From: Paracoccus methylarcula
Lineage (GTDB): Bacteria > Pseudomonadota > Alphaproteobacteria > Rhodobacterales > Rhodobacteraceae
Direction of reading: 5' to 3'
NCBI RefSeq assembly: GCF_003007735.2
Contig: NZ_PXNQ02000006.1
Location: 1 to 64,000 of the forward strand
Length of the DNA stretch: 64,000 bases
Every line of letters begins with the position of its first letter. Positions within the stretch are counted from its first letter, which is position 1. A model generated the notes under the pieces. It was not told the origin of the DNA. It saw nothing but the letters and a program-made list of their open reading frames with translations, and searched no databases. This document shows, piece by piece, positions 1 to 7,500 of this stretch. The position numbers and the translations under genes are program-made.

Positions 1-27
1 AAAAAATCTCCCGTAATATCAGCTACT

Positions 28-93
28 TAAGCCTCCATCGGGAGGCTTTACGCATTTTCCCCTCCCAACCCCCGGAATCATATCGGAAGCAGT
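28..93. repeat. Structured direct repeat, left copy
   Basis: A 66-base stretch that recurs at 1218-1283 with about nine mismatches by eye. It contains two potential hairpins: AAGCCTCC (29-36) pairs with GGAGGCTT (41-48), and CCTCCCAAC (61-69) pairs with GTTGGGAGG just past the repeat (92-100). The two copies flank the IS66 remnant, just outside its terminal inverted repeats. It does not look like the short target duplication of IS66. Origin unknown; it could be an older repeat into which the IS inserted. Confidence 0.6.
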
Positions 94-198
94 TGGGAGG
101 AAGCAAAAGGTAAGCGTCCGGTCTGACCACCCTGCCGCTACGGTAGAGTGAGAGATAGTGTCTACCAAGGGCTTAGTGGACATTATCGAGGAACAGCG

Positions 199-555
199 AT
201 GGGACGGCGGCGGCGGCGATTTTGGTTGGATGAAGAGAAGCGGATGATTTGCGCGCAGGCGCGGCACCCTGGGGTGTCGGTCAGCCAGGTGGCGCGGCAT
301 TACGATGTGAACGCCAATCTGATCTTCAAATGGCTTCGGGAGGGGCATTTCGGAGGCGAAGTCATTGATGAGGGTCCGGCCCGCTTTCTGCCGGTCGAGA
401 TCGTTTCCGAAAGCGCCACGCCCGACCATGATGCCGCTCCGGTTTCCGATCCCGCGCAAATTGACATCGATCTTGCAGGTGGTCATCGGCTGCGGATCAC
501 AGGCTCTTATGATCCCGAGCTTCTGGCGCGGCTGATCCGGGGATTGTCGGCATGA
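199..555 (+). CDS. tnpA: IS66 TnpA-type accessory protein
   Basis: A 118-residue protein matching the IS66 family first open reading frame. It has a basic N-terminus (GRRRRR), then a transposase-type helix-turn-helix around residues 15-50 (VSQVARHYDVNANLIFKWL), then an acidic linker and a conserved tail reading DIDLAGGHRLRITG near residues 86-100. In intact elements this protein acts with TnpB and the DDE transposase TnpC; here both partners are truncated, so it is probably functionless. The ATG at 199 follows GAGGAACAG. A GTG at 148 is in frame but extends into the terminal region and has no homology support. The stop overlaps the start of the tnpB scrap (ATGA at 552). Confidence 0.85.
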   Translation: MGRRRRRFWLDEEKRMICAQARHPGVSVSQVARHYDVNANLIFKWLREGHFGGEVIDEGPARFLPVEIVSESATPDHDAAPVSDPAQIDIDLAGGHRLRITGSYDPELLARLIRGLSA

Positions 556-604
556 TCCCGGTGCCGAGCAATACGCGGGTCTGGCTTGCCGCTGGCGTGA
601 CGGA
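552..604 (+). pseudogene. tnpB: IS66 TnpB N-terminal scrap
   Basis: About 17 codons reading MIPVPSNTRVWLAAGVTD, the canonical start of IS66 TnpB. The match stops abruptly near 604, where intact TnpB would continue MRKGF. The following sequence belongs to a tyrosine recombinase in a different frame, so this is a deletion or recombination breakpoint. It overlaps the tnpA stop by ATGA, the translational coupling normal in IS66. Confidence 0.75.
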
Positions 605-610
605 TACCCC

Positions 611-865
611 TCTCTCCAGTCAAAGCGGATTTCGCCACATGTCCTGCGGCACACCGCTGCCATGGAGTTACTCCAGGCGGGCGTCGATTGTTCGGTAATC
701 GCACTCTGGCTCGGTCATGAATCAATCGAGACGACCCAGACCTATCTTCATTCCCATCTTGAGCTCAAGGAGGCAGCTCTTGCCAAACTCAAGCCCTCGG
801 AACGCCAAAAGGCCAAACGATTTCAACCTGACGATCGTTTGCTTGGATTTCTGAACGCTCTCTGA
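611..865 (+). pseudogene. Tyrosine recombinase C-terminal fragment
   Basis: The frame opens at the junction with tnpB and reads RISPHVLRHTAAMELLQAG, then LGHESIETTQTYLHSHLELKEAAL. This gives three features of the catalytic half of phage-integrase/XerCD recombinases: the HxLRH motif, the LGH motif and the presumed nucleophile tyrosine in TQTYLH. The N-terminal core-binding domain and first catalytic arginine are absent, and no start codon with a ribosome site exists, so it is a relic of about 80 codons. Its insertion inside an IS66 shell is odd. The N-terminal scrap of a similar integrase lies 25 kb away on the other strand (25790-25883). Confidence 0.8.
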
Positions 866-875
866 CGACCCAAAA

Positions 876-949
876 TATGCCGAGCGCCACATGCCCTCGC
901 AGGGCATCCCCGTTGGAGTTGATGCCGTCTTCCAACAGCGCTCGGCATA
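876..949. repeat. Nested-hairpin element
   Basis: A perfect 12-base inverted repeat, TATGCCGAGCGC (876-887) and GCGCTCGGCATA (938-949), encloses a second perfect stem ATGCCCT (891-897)/AGGGCAT (901-907) and a weaker TTGGA (913-917)/TCCAA (931-935) pair. The transcript or single strand could fold as a multi-branched structure. It lies between the recombinase tail and the tnpC tail and explains most of the non-coding DNA there. It could be a small palindromic insertion or a structured transposon remnant. Confidence 0.5.
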
Positions 950-967
950 GTTCGCCAATCGGTATAA

Positions 968-1114
968 ACCGCCCGGCTCAATGGCGTCGATCCCCAAGCA
1001 TGGCTGACATGGGTTCTGGGGCGCATTGCTGATCAGAAAATAAACCGCCTCGATGAACTGCTCCCGTGGCGCTACGCCGAACTTGTCGCAGAACAATCAT
1101 CCGTTGCCGCCTGA
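968..1114 (+). pseudogene. tnpC: IS66 transposase (TnpC) C-terminal tail
   Basis: A frame of 48 codons ending in TGA at 1112-1114 reads [10 protein letters not shown], then [18 protein letters not shown]. This is the conserved C-terminus of IS66 DDE transposases (LNGVDPxAWL and DELLPW motifs). It has an upstream in-frame stop (965-967) and no start, so it is only a relic. Its orientation and position near the right inverted repeat agree with the original IS66 gene order tnpA-tnpB-tnpC. Confidence 0.8.
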
Positions 1115-1217
1115 CACTCACCAGCCGATAGAGTGGACCTTGGTGCCCACTATCGATGGTGGACACTAACGCTCTATCAGACACACCGGCAGGGCGGGTT
1201 CACCGGACGCTCACACA

Positions 1218-1283
1218 TAAGCATCCCTCGGGAGGCTTTCTGCATTTGGCCCTCCCAACCCCTGGAATCAAATCGGAAGCAAT
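1218..1283. repeat. Structured direct repeat, right copy
   Basis: Second copy of the 66-base repeat at 28-93. The first hairpin is retained with one internal mismatch (AAGC..TCCC/GGGA..GCTT), but the second lacks its 3' arm because similarity stops at 1283. It starts four bases outside the right IS66 end. Confidence 0.55.
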
Positions 1284-1633
1284 CGCGCGAAAGCCATAGC
1301 GCAGAATCGGCGAGGATCACAAATGCGTGAAATGTAGTAGCGCCTACCGATCACTCAACCTAAGAGTGGATTACCCAGATTCGGCTGAACCTTGTGCAAC
1401 ATCGGCGCGAGCCCAAGCGCGCTCATGTACTGCAGCGCAGCACCCTGATGCAGGCGTTCTTTCGCGTGAAAGGCTAGCCAGAAGTCGGTTTTGCGCATCG
1501 CTTCAGAGAGGGTGCGGAGCAGAGCCTGATCCAAGCTTGTCTTCGTATCGTCTAGTCGCTGGACATTGCCGCGCCGACCGCGTTTGATGCAGCTAGCTTG
1601 AAGAAGAATGACCACGGAAACGCGGGAGACAGC
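1284..1633. other. Gap without a supported gene
   Basis: No gene with a credible start, ribosome site and family match was found. On the minus strand a protein-like reading (SLDQALLRTLSEAMRKTDFW and following) runs from about 1570 down to 1358. Its upstream extension is only antisense to the next gene, so it may be a relic of an unrecognised coding sequence. Confidence 0.3.
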
Positions 1634-2749
1634 ATGGCGCGCAGCGGCCGGGAACTCAGAACCACGATCACCGAAGACGGAATGCTTCGGATCAACCTCG
1701 AGACCTTGCCGGTGCCCGAACCGGCGCAGGGAGAGTTGCTCGTCCGTGTCGAGGCCGCGCCGATCAATCCTTCCGACCTCGGCCTGCTGTTCGGCCCGGC
1801 GGACATGAACACGCTGAAGGCCCAGGGAACGGTAGAGAATCCAGTCCTTACGGCGCAAGTTCCGGCGCATCTCCTGCCCGCTGTCAAGGCACGACTGGGG
1901 CAGTCCATGCCCGTCGGAAACGAGGGCGCGGGGAAAGTGGTCGGGGCCGGGAGCGACCTTCAGCACCTCGTCGGCAAGCGCGTTGCCATGATCGGCGGGG
2001 CCATGTATGCCGATTATCGCCTGATCACCCCCGAGTCCTGCATCGTGCTGCCGGACGAGGCCACGGCCGCAGAAGGTGCGGCCCTGTTCGTGAACCCGCT
2101 CACGGCGCTCGGCTTCGTGGAAACGATGCGGGCCGAGGGTCACCGCGCCATCGTCCACGCGCCCGCCGCCTCGAATCTCGGCCAGATGCTGGTGAAGATC
2201 TGTCAGGCGGACGGGATCGAACTCGTCAACATTGTCCGCAGCCAGGAACAGGCCGACCTGCTGCGCGGGATTGGCGCCAGGCACATCGTGGACAGCAGTA
2301 CCGAGACCTTCGCGCAGGACCTTGAAAATGCCATCGCCGACACCGGCGCCATGCTGGGTTTCGACGCGATCGGCGGGGGCGAGATGACCAGCACCATGCT
2401 TAACGCGATGGAAGCCGCCGCCGCGCGCAAGATGGACAGCTACAGTCGCTACGGGTCCAGCACGATGAAGCAGGTCTACATCTACGGCTCGCTCGATACC
2501 GGGCCGACGATCCTCAAGCGGCGTTTCGGCTTTACCTGGAACTTGGGTGGCTGGTTGCTCTTCAGTTTCCTCAAGCGCACGGATCCGGGTGTCGCAAAAC
2601 GAATGCGCGACCGCGTCAGAGCCGAGATGACCACGACCTTCGCCAGCCACTACACGGCGGAGATCAGCCTGCAGGACGCTCTCAGGCCCGAGATAGCGGC
2701 GGTGTATGAGAAGAAATCGACGGGGGAGAAATACCTGCTCGTTCCGTGA
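1634..2749 (+). CDS. MDR-family (zinc-type) NAD(P)H quinone/alkene reductase-like oxidoreductase
   Basis: A 371-residue medium-chain dehydrogenase/reductase. The GroES-like N-terminal domain reads PVPEPAQGELLVRVEAAPINPSDLGLL, followed by NEGAGKVVGAG, and a Rossmann domain with AASNLGQMLVKICQADG in the nucleotide-binding position. The zinc-ligand cysteines of alcohol dehydrogenases are not seen, pointing to a quinone oxidoreductase-like, zinc-free member. The substrate is unknown. The ATG at 1634 is preceded by GGGAG at 5 bases and keeps the usual family length; an upstream in-frame ATG at 1598 adds 12 unmatched residues. It stands alone between mobile debris and a lipoprotein gene, with no operon partner. 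Confidence 0.85.
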   Translation: MARSGRELRTTITEDGMLRINLETLPVPEPAQGELLVRVEAAPINPSDLGLLFGPADMNTLKAQGTVENPVLTAQVPAHLLPAVKARLGQSMPVGNEGAGKVVGAGSDLQHLVGKRVAMIGGAMYADYRLITPESCIVLPDEATAAEGAALFVNPLTALGFVETMRAEGHRAIVHAPAASNLGQMLVKICQADGIELVNIVRSQEQADLLRGIGARHIVDSSTETFAQDLENAIADTGAMLGFDAIGGGEMTSTMLNAMEAAAARKMDSYSRYGSSTMKQVYIYGSLDTGPTILKRRFGFTWNLGGWLLFSFLKRTDPGVAKRMRDRVRAEMTTTFASHYTAEISLQDALRPEIAAVYEKKSTGEKYLLVP

Positions 2750-2974
2750 CCTCCCGGCTTTTGGCGCCGAGCAGGACTAAGATTCCGTCGCGTGGATTCT
2801 ATGCGCTTCGAATGATCTCGGTCCCGAAGGTCAGCGGACGCAGGTTGTGGCCTCCGTTACTGTTAGGTTTTGGGGGTGGATACCGCCCGAGGACGGTTAT
2901 CCGCGTCCGTTTCCTGCCCGCTGTCATTTAGTGCGGTGGTGTCGTATTGATGGCGAAACGATTCAGGACAGATA

Positions 2975-3253
2975 GTGCGAACTCAATATGCTGCTCTTCT
3001 CACCCTCATGATCGCTACCGGATGCACGGTGGGTTCTGGCGCCGTCGTCAAAGGTGCCGGGCCAGATAATCTCCTGAAGCTTCGCGAAGGCCCGGGCCTC
3101 AACCACAAAATCATAATCGGCCTGCCAGACGGAACCCGTCTAACCCGTCAGAACTGCGTGACAAATAATGGTAAGGTCTGGTGCAGGGTCTTCCTCACTG
3201 ACAAGCCCAGTATCTCTGGTTACGTTTCGGCGGACTATCTGGCGCATCGTTGA
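2975..3253 (+). CDS. Small SH3-domain lipoprotein
   Basis: A 92-residue secreted protein starting with GTG. The N-terminus is a short hydrophobic signal ending in a lipobox-like IATGC, so Cys17 is the likely lipidated residue. The rest is one bacterial SH3 (SH3b) domain: LKLREGPGLNHKIIIGLPDG, two cysteines (NCVTNNGKVWC) that could form a disulfide, and a terminal GYVSADYL. Such domains usually bind peptidoglycan or protein partners in the periplasm. It is followed directly by the IS1182-type element, whose left end lies in the 90 bases after the stop, and has no operon partner. Confidence 0.75.
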   Translation: MRTQYAALLTLMIATGCTVGSGAVVKGAGPDNLLKLREGPGLNHKIIIGLPDGTRLTRQNCVTNNGKVWCRVFLTDKPSISGYVSADYLAHR

Positions 3254-3345
3254 CAGCGATATCGGCGTATTCCGTTGAAATACTCGTCCTTGATCGAAGC
3301 GTAAGTTGCTGATTCAATTCTTCTGACGGGCGGGAGGGTTTGACG

Positions 3346-4731
3346 ATGATGGGACCGAGACAAGAAGCTCAGGCGGCGCTGTTCTACGAGTTCTCGCTGG
3401 AGGATCACGTTCCGCAAGACCATCTTCTTCGCTCCATTGATCGGTTCGTCGACCTGAGCAGCATCCGTGCCCATCTGACCGAGTTTTACAGCCACACCGG
3501 CCGTCCGTCCGTCGATCCCGAGCTACTGATCCGCATGCTGTTGGTCGGATACTGTTTCGGCATCCGGTCCGAGCGGCGGCTGTGCGAAGAGGTGCATCTG
3601 AACTTGGCGTATCGATGGTTTTGCCGCCTCGATCTGACCGACCGGGTCCCGGATCACTCGACGTTTTCGAAGAACCGGCATGGCCGGTTTCGTAACAGCG
3701 AGCTGCTGCGCCACCTGTTCGAGACGACGGTGGCGCGCTGTATCGAGGAGGGCCTGGTCAGCGGCCAGCGAATGGCCGTCGACGCCAGCCTGATCGAAGC
3801 GGACGCGAACAAGCAGAACTCGACATCGAAGGAGGACTGGGATCCATCGGTCATCAACCCGGCCGACGTGCCCCGCGCCGTGCGCGAGTATCTCGACACA
3901 CTGGACGAGGCGGCGTTCGGTGCCGCCAGCGAGGTTCAGCCCAAGTTCACCTTGCGTTCCGATCCGGCGAGCCAATGGACGGCGGCGCGCAAAGGCCCGG
4001 CATTCTTCAGCTATTCCGACAATTACCTGATCGACACGGATCATGGCGTGATCGTGGATGTCGAGGCCACGCGGTCCATTCGACAGGCCGAAGTCGGCTC
4101 GACACGCACCATGCTGGACCGCGTGAAGGCCAGGTTCGACCTGCATCCCGAACGCCTGATCGCGGACACAGCCTATGGCACCGGGCCGATGCTGGGTTGG
4201 CTGGTCGAACGCAAGATTGCCCCGCACATTCCCGTCTTCGACAAGTCCGGACGCACCGACGGCACCTGGAGCCGGGCGGACTTCGAATGGGACGCCGAGA
4301 ACGGCCAATACATCTGCCCCGAGGGCCAAGAGCTGAAGCAGTTCCGGCGGAACTATTCCGACCCGAACCGGGGGCCGACCGGACGGGGCAGAGCCAAATA
4401 CCGTGCCATGAAGCTGACCTGCCAGGCCTGCCCGTCCAAGGCGAAATGCTGCCCGAACGCAGATGCCAGATCGATCACCCGCGAAGAACACGAGGACGCC
4501 CGACAGATTGCCCGAGACATCGCGAAGACCAAGCAATACGACATCTCCATGAAGCTCCGGAAGAAAGTCGAGATGCTGTTCGCACATTTCAAACGTATCC
4601 TCGGCCTGGGGCGTCTTCGATTACGTGGCCCATGCGGTGCAAATGACGAATTCCTGCTCGCCGCCACCGCCCAGAACCTCCGGAAACTAGCGAAGATCTT
4701 TCCTGCACCGCAGCAAACGCGAAACGCCTGA
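3346..4731 (+). CDS. IS1182-family DDE transposase
   Basis: A full-length 461-residue transposase. Residues 1-80 form the DUF772-type N-terminal domain (SIDRFVDLSSIRAHL, RPSVDPELLIRMLLVGYCFGI, then VPDHSTFSKNR). The DDE core follows: MAVDASLIEADANK with the first Asp, LIADTAYGTGPMLGWL with the second, and a C-terminal KVEMLFAHFKRILGLGRLRLRG carrying the Glu. A four-cysteine segment (CQACPSKAKCCPN) is typical of the group. The ATG at 3346 has GGAGGG 7 bases upstream; the TTG two codons earlier is less likely. Possible ends are GCTGATTC near 3308 and GAATCGGC near 4806, imperfect inverted copies, but no target duplication was identified. Probably intact. Confidence 0.9.
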   Translation: MMGPRQEAQAALFYEFSLEDHVPQDHLLRSIDRFVDLSSIRAHLTEFYSHTGRPSVDPELLIRMLLVGYCFGIRSERRLCEEVHLNLAYRWFCRLDLTDRVPDHSTFSKNRHGRFRNSELLRHLFETTVARCIEEGLVSGQRMAVDASLIEADANKQNSTSKEDWDPSVINPADVPRAVREYLDTLDEAAFGAASEVQPKFTLRSDPASQWTAARKGPAFFSYSDNYLIDTDHGVIVDVEATRSIRQAEVGSTRTMLDRVKARFDLHPERLIADTAYGTGPMLGWLVERKIAPHIPVFDKSGRTDGTWSRADFEWDAENGQYICPEGQELKQFRRNYSDPNRGPTGRGRAKYRAMKLTCQACPSKAKCCPNADARSITREEHEDARQIARDIAKTKQYDISMKLRKKVEMLFAHFKRILGLGRLRLRGPCGANDEFLLAATAQNLRKLAKIFPAPQQTRNA

Positions 4732-5000
4732 GAAGAAATGCGCACGCGGTCTTGGAAATCTCGGAGTTTCTGCGGTCGCGACCGGGTGTTTTTCCACAGA
4801 ATCGGCCCAAAGCCGCCGTTCGAGAGGGAGTCGCTCTGCCCTGCAGCATTCGCCAGACCCGCCATTCGATACCCGGCGCAGCATTTTTGCTGACTGGATA
4901 GCAGCAACGCGGACGAAGACAAATGCGCTGCTGTGGTCCCAACGGCAGACGGGCAGGACGAGCTCGCCGAATTTGAGACCAAAACCGCCGCGAGCGACGG

Positions 5001-5156
5001 ATGGAGGGCAAGGCGCAGGGCGTGTACAAGGAACGAAAGCCCACCGCAGATTTGAGAGAGGTTCGACGGCTTGACGCCGAGGGTGCGACTCCATCGGCGA
5101 TCATTCGGTGTCGGAGGATCGGGAACACCAGTGTTTTGTGGGCGGTTCAAGACTAG
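5001..5156 (+). pseudogene. Serine resolvase/invertase C-terminal fragment
   Basis: A 51-codon frame beginning ATG at 5001 reads MEGKAQGVYKERKPTADLR, then LDAEGATPSAIIRCRRIGNT and SVLWAVQD. This is the linker and helix-turn-helix DNA-binding tail of Tn3-type serine resolvases (RRxxxG..KAxGVYKGRKP). Just upstream, AEFET appears in another frame, so a frameshift separates it from more of the catalytic domain, and the catalytic serine domain is gone. The 270 bases before it, after the IS1182 transposase, contain only such debris. Confidence 0.75.
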
Positions 5157-5181
5157 TTGACATGCCAAAGGCGAATGGAAA

Positions 5182-6312
5182 ATGACGATCAATACCGCAA
5201 CTCTCGAAATCAACCTTCGCCCTATTCGGCTCGGCTTCCTTGTAAATCCAGTCGATAGGCGAACTCTTTCTGAGGTTGCAAGGGTCGCGACCTGCCAATG
5301 GGGCGGCATCGCCTGTCCGATGATCCCGGTCATGGACGCCTTTCCACCGGCTTGGTGCGAGGCTAACCTTCCCAATCCCGATCCGAACGAGCTGACGCTC
5401 AGCCTGCTAAGGTACTTTGAGCCGGACCTGCTGGTGGAGACCTGTGCAGGTCAACTTGATCGCGTCGATCCGAACTGGGACAGCCTGGCTGTCGGGCTCC
5501 TTCTTCTGGGCAAGGTCATTGCCTCGGCGCTATCGCTCGGCGCGGGATTTCGAGGAGGGTTGTTCAGTTCCTCCTTGCTTATAGGCTGTTTGCTTGGGGC
5601 ACTTATCGTGCAAATGCTGACTGTATTCGCTCCTGGCGTCGAGATCGCTCGAATACCGGCAATGATGGTCGGAATGGCTGCGGTCGGAGCCGCGATCACG
5701 GGTGCGCCGCTGACCATGGTGTTCCTGGTGTTGGAGATAAGCGGCAGTTTCATGTTCGGGATAGGTGTCTTGACCAGCGCTTTCATCGCCTCGACATTGG
5801 TCCGGCTGACCTTCGGATATTCTTTTTCTACCTGGCGGTTTCATTTGCGGGGTATTCCCTTGCTTGGAGCGCATGATGTCGGTTGGGTGCGGGACTTGAC
5901 TGCGCGGCGGCTGATGAGAACCGATTTCCGGCCCGTGGCATTGGGGCGACCGCTCATCCGTTTGCGGGAAGAACTGCCGCTGGGCAGCCGGAAATACGCC
6001 TTTGCCGTCGATCAGCAAGGACGGTATGCAGGCATTGTCGATATTGCCACCCTGCATGATCCTGAACTCAATGAACTGGCCGAGATCCTGGTGGCTGCGG
6101 ATTGCGTCATCGGCGCGGATAAATTCGTGAGGCGGGAGGATAATATCCAGATCGTTCTGGAGAAATTTTCCGCCGCACAGCTGGAGATACTTCCGGTTGT
6201 CGATGATGCCGGGAGGCTTGGCATCGTGGGGGCGGTGACAGAGGCATACTGCCTCAAGCGCTATGCGCAGGAACTCGATAACCGTCGGAGCGACGAGATC
6301 GGCGCCCCTTGA
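5182..6312 (+). pseudogene. Chimeric ORF: unknown N-terminus fused to C-terminal half of a ClC channel with CBS domains
   Basis: 376 codons of two unrelated parts. Residues 1 to about 95 (RPIRLGFLVNPVDRR, QWGGIACPMIPV) resemble the start of an uncharacterised larger protein. From about residue 100 the sequence is a ClC-type channel/antiporter: LSLGAGFRGGLFSSSLLIGCLLG (the GxGxxGG..F re-entrant motif), GMAAVGAAITGAPLTMVFLVLEISGSF, then two CBS-like repeats after residue 235. The ClC selectivity segment GSGIP and the gating-glutamate motif GxEGP lie in the missing N-terminal half, so ion transport is not expected. The join is in frame, which suggests a deletion that fused two genes. Confidence 0.7.
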
Positions 6313-6409
6313 CGGTCGATCGCGATCCGGGGGCGATGAATGAGAGGGGCCTTGAGGGGTCCTCCTGTTTCGTGCTCCTTGACGGCCCGGTCCCCGTCTT
6401 GCGGTAAAG

Positions 6410-7354
6410 TCAGGTCTTTTCACTCGCCTCCGCGGGTTGCGGGCGCAGATGCGCAGCCAGCCAGTCGAAAACCTGCCTGGTGTCGCGGTTGACGCAGCCG
6501 GGAGCAATCTTGAGGAAATATCCGCGGTTGCTGGCGAGTTGGTCAGGGACGGCCTGCAACAAGGCTCCGTCCGCAACCAGGTTGTCCACGAGCCCCCGCC
6601 AACCCAGGCATACGCCGAGTCCGGCGATCGTGGACTGTATCACGTGGTCGTAGCTGTTGAAGGTCAGGTGATCCGTCGACAGCTTGCGGTCGACGCCATG
6701 GGCACGCAGCCATGTTGCCCATGTGAACCATGCCGGCGTGCCATCGGCGGTCAGTTCGACCAGGGTCTTGTCTACCAGGTCGTTCGGGGTGCTCATGTCC
6801 GGATGGGCCTGCTTGTAACCCGGACTGCACAGCACCGAGACGGATTCCCGGAACAGGCAGAGCTCGTTCTCTGCGGGCTCGTGCTCGTCCTCCATCCGGA
6901 TGATCAGATCCGCTTCGGGCAGGTTCTTGTGCCGGGGCTGCTGCACGGTGAGCAGCGAAATGCTGAGTTCCCCGAACCTGTTGCATAGCGACGAAAACAC
7001 CGGCAGCAGCCGAAAGCTGGCAAAGGCGATGTCGCACAGGATGATAACGCCGCCGCGCGCCGGCTTTTGCTGATATCGGGAAAAGGCTTCCACGGCACCC
7101 GAAAGTGGCGTGGAGATAGCATCGAGGAGTTCCTGCCCGGCCTGGGTGAGGGTGATCCCGCGGCGTTCGCGGACGAAAAGCTGCTTGCCCAGGCTGTCTT
7201 CGAGAAAGCGGATTCTCTGGCTCATCCGGGGTTGCGACAGGCCGGCCAGCCTGGCGGCGTGGGACAGTTGGCCATGTCGTGCCGCCAACAGGAACAGACA
7301 GAGATCGGCGCTGTATCGGCCGAAGGTCGCATAAGGAAGATCAATATCTGACAT
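6410..7354 (-). CDS. LysR-type regulator divergent from betC
   Basis: A 314-residue LysR protein. The N-terminal winged helix reads LFLLAARHGQLSHAARLAGLSQPRMSQRIRFLEDSLGKQLFVRERRG (residues 16-62), followed by the substrate-binding domain ending GLGVCLGWRGLVDNLVADGAL. The start at 7354 (MSDIDLPYATFG) is preferred over an in-frame start at 7456 that would add 34 unmatched residues reaching into the betC promoter. A LysR gene divergent from choline-sulfatase is a common alphaproteobacterial arrangement, so the likely job is choline-sulfate-responsive control of betC. The 146-bp intergenic region contains a broken inverted repeat (TTCGCAATGCC, 7415-7425, against GGCAT..TGCGAA, 7452-7466). Confidence 0.85.
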   Translation of the reverse strand: MSDIDLPYATFGRYSADLCLFLLAARHGQLSHAARLAGLSQPRMSQRIRFLEDSLGKQLFVRERRGITLTQAGQELLDAISTPLSGAVEAFSRYQQKPARGGVIILCDIAFASFRLLPVFSSLCNRFGELSISLLTVQQPRHKNLPEADLIIRMEDEHEPAENELCLFRESVSVLCSPGYKQAHPDMSTPNDLVDKTLVELTADGTPAWFTWATWLRAHGVDRKLSTDHLTFNSYDHVIQSTIAGLGVCLGWRGLVDNLVADGALLQAVPDQLASNRGYFLKIAPGCVNRDTRQVFDWLAAHLRPQPAEASEKT

Positions 7355-7500
7355 TACCTGAATCTGCCTGTTTTCACGGGATACTTTGTTAACATGTGGC
7401 AGAGAGCATAAAAATTCGCAATGCCATCTTGTTGGGTGTTCCGGTGAATTCGGCATGGCTTGCGAATGAGGATGATAATCAAACGCTTTGAGAAGGAGCG

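Larger units (their letters stand above)
110..1214 (+). mobile_element. IS66-family element remnant with foreign insert
   Basis: The left end starts GTAAGCGTCCGG (110) and the right end is its imperfect inverted copy, CCGGACGCTCAC ending at 1214. This GTAAGCG-type terminus is usual for IS66 elements. Inside are a full tnpA-type gene, the first codons of tnpB, and the last 48 codons of the transposase tnpC. The bulk of tnpB and tnpC, about 1.5 kb or more, is missing and replaced by a tyrosine-recombinase tail. No identical 8-bp flanks are seen (AGCAAAAG against ACATAAGC), so the ends may not derive from one insertion. It cannot move by itself. Confidence 0.75.

Noticed and set aside
1355..2650. 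Long minus-strand frame opposite the MDR oxidoreductase
   Set aside because: It is antisense to a gene with clear family motifs; high-GC codon bias opens the opposite frame. Only the last 70 codons lie outside the gene and they are unrecognised.
3523..4587. Long minus-strand frame opposite the IS1182 transposase
   Set aside because: Pure shadow of a well-supported transposase; no motifs.
3308..4806. Exact ends of the IS1182-type element
   Set aside because: GCTGATTC/GAATCGGC is short and imperfect and the flanks show no duplication, so the borders are not reported as a feature.
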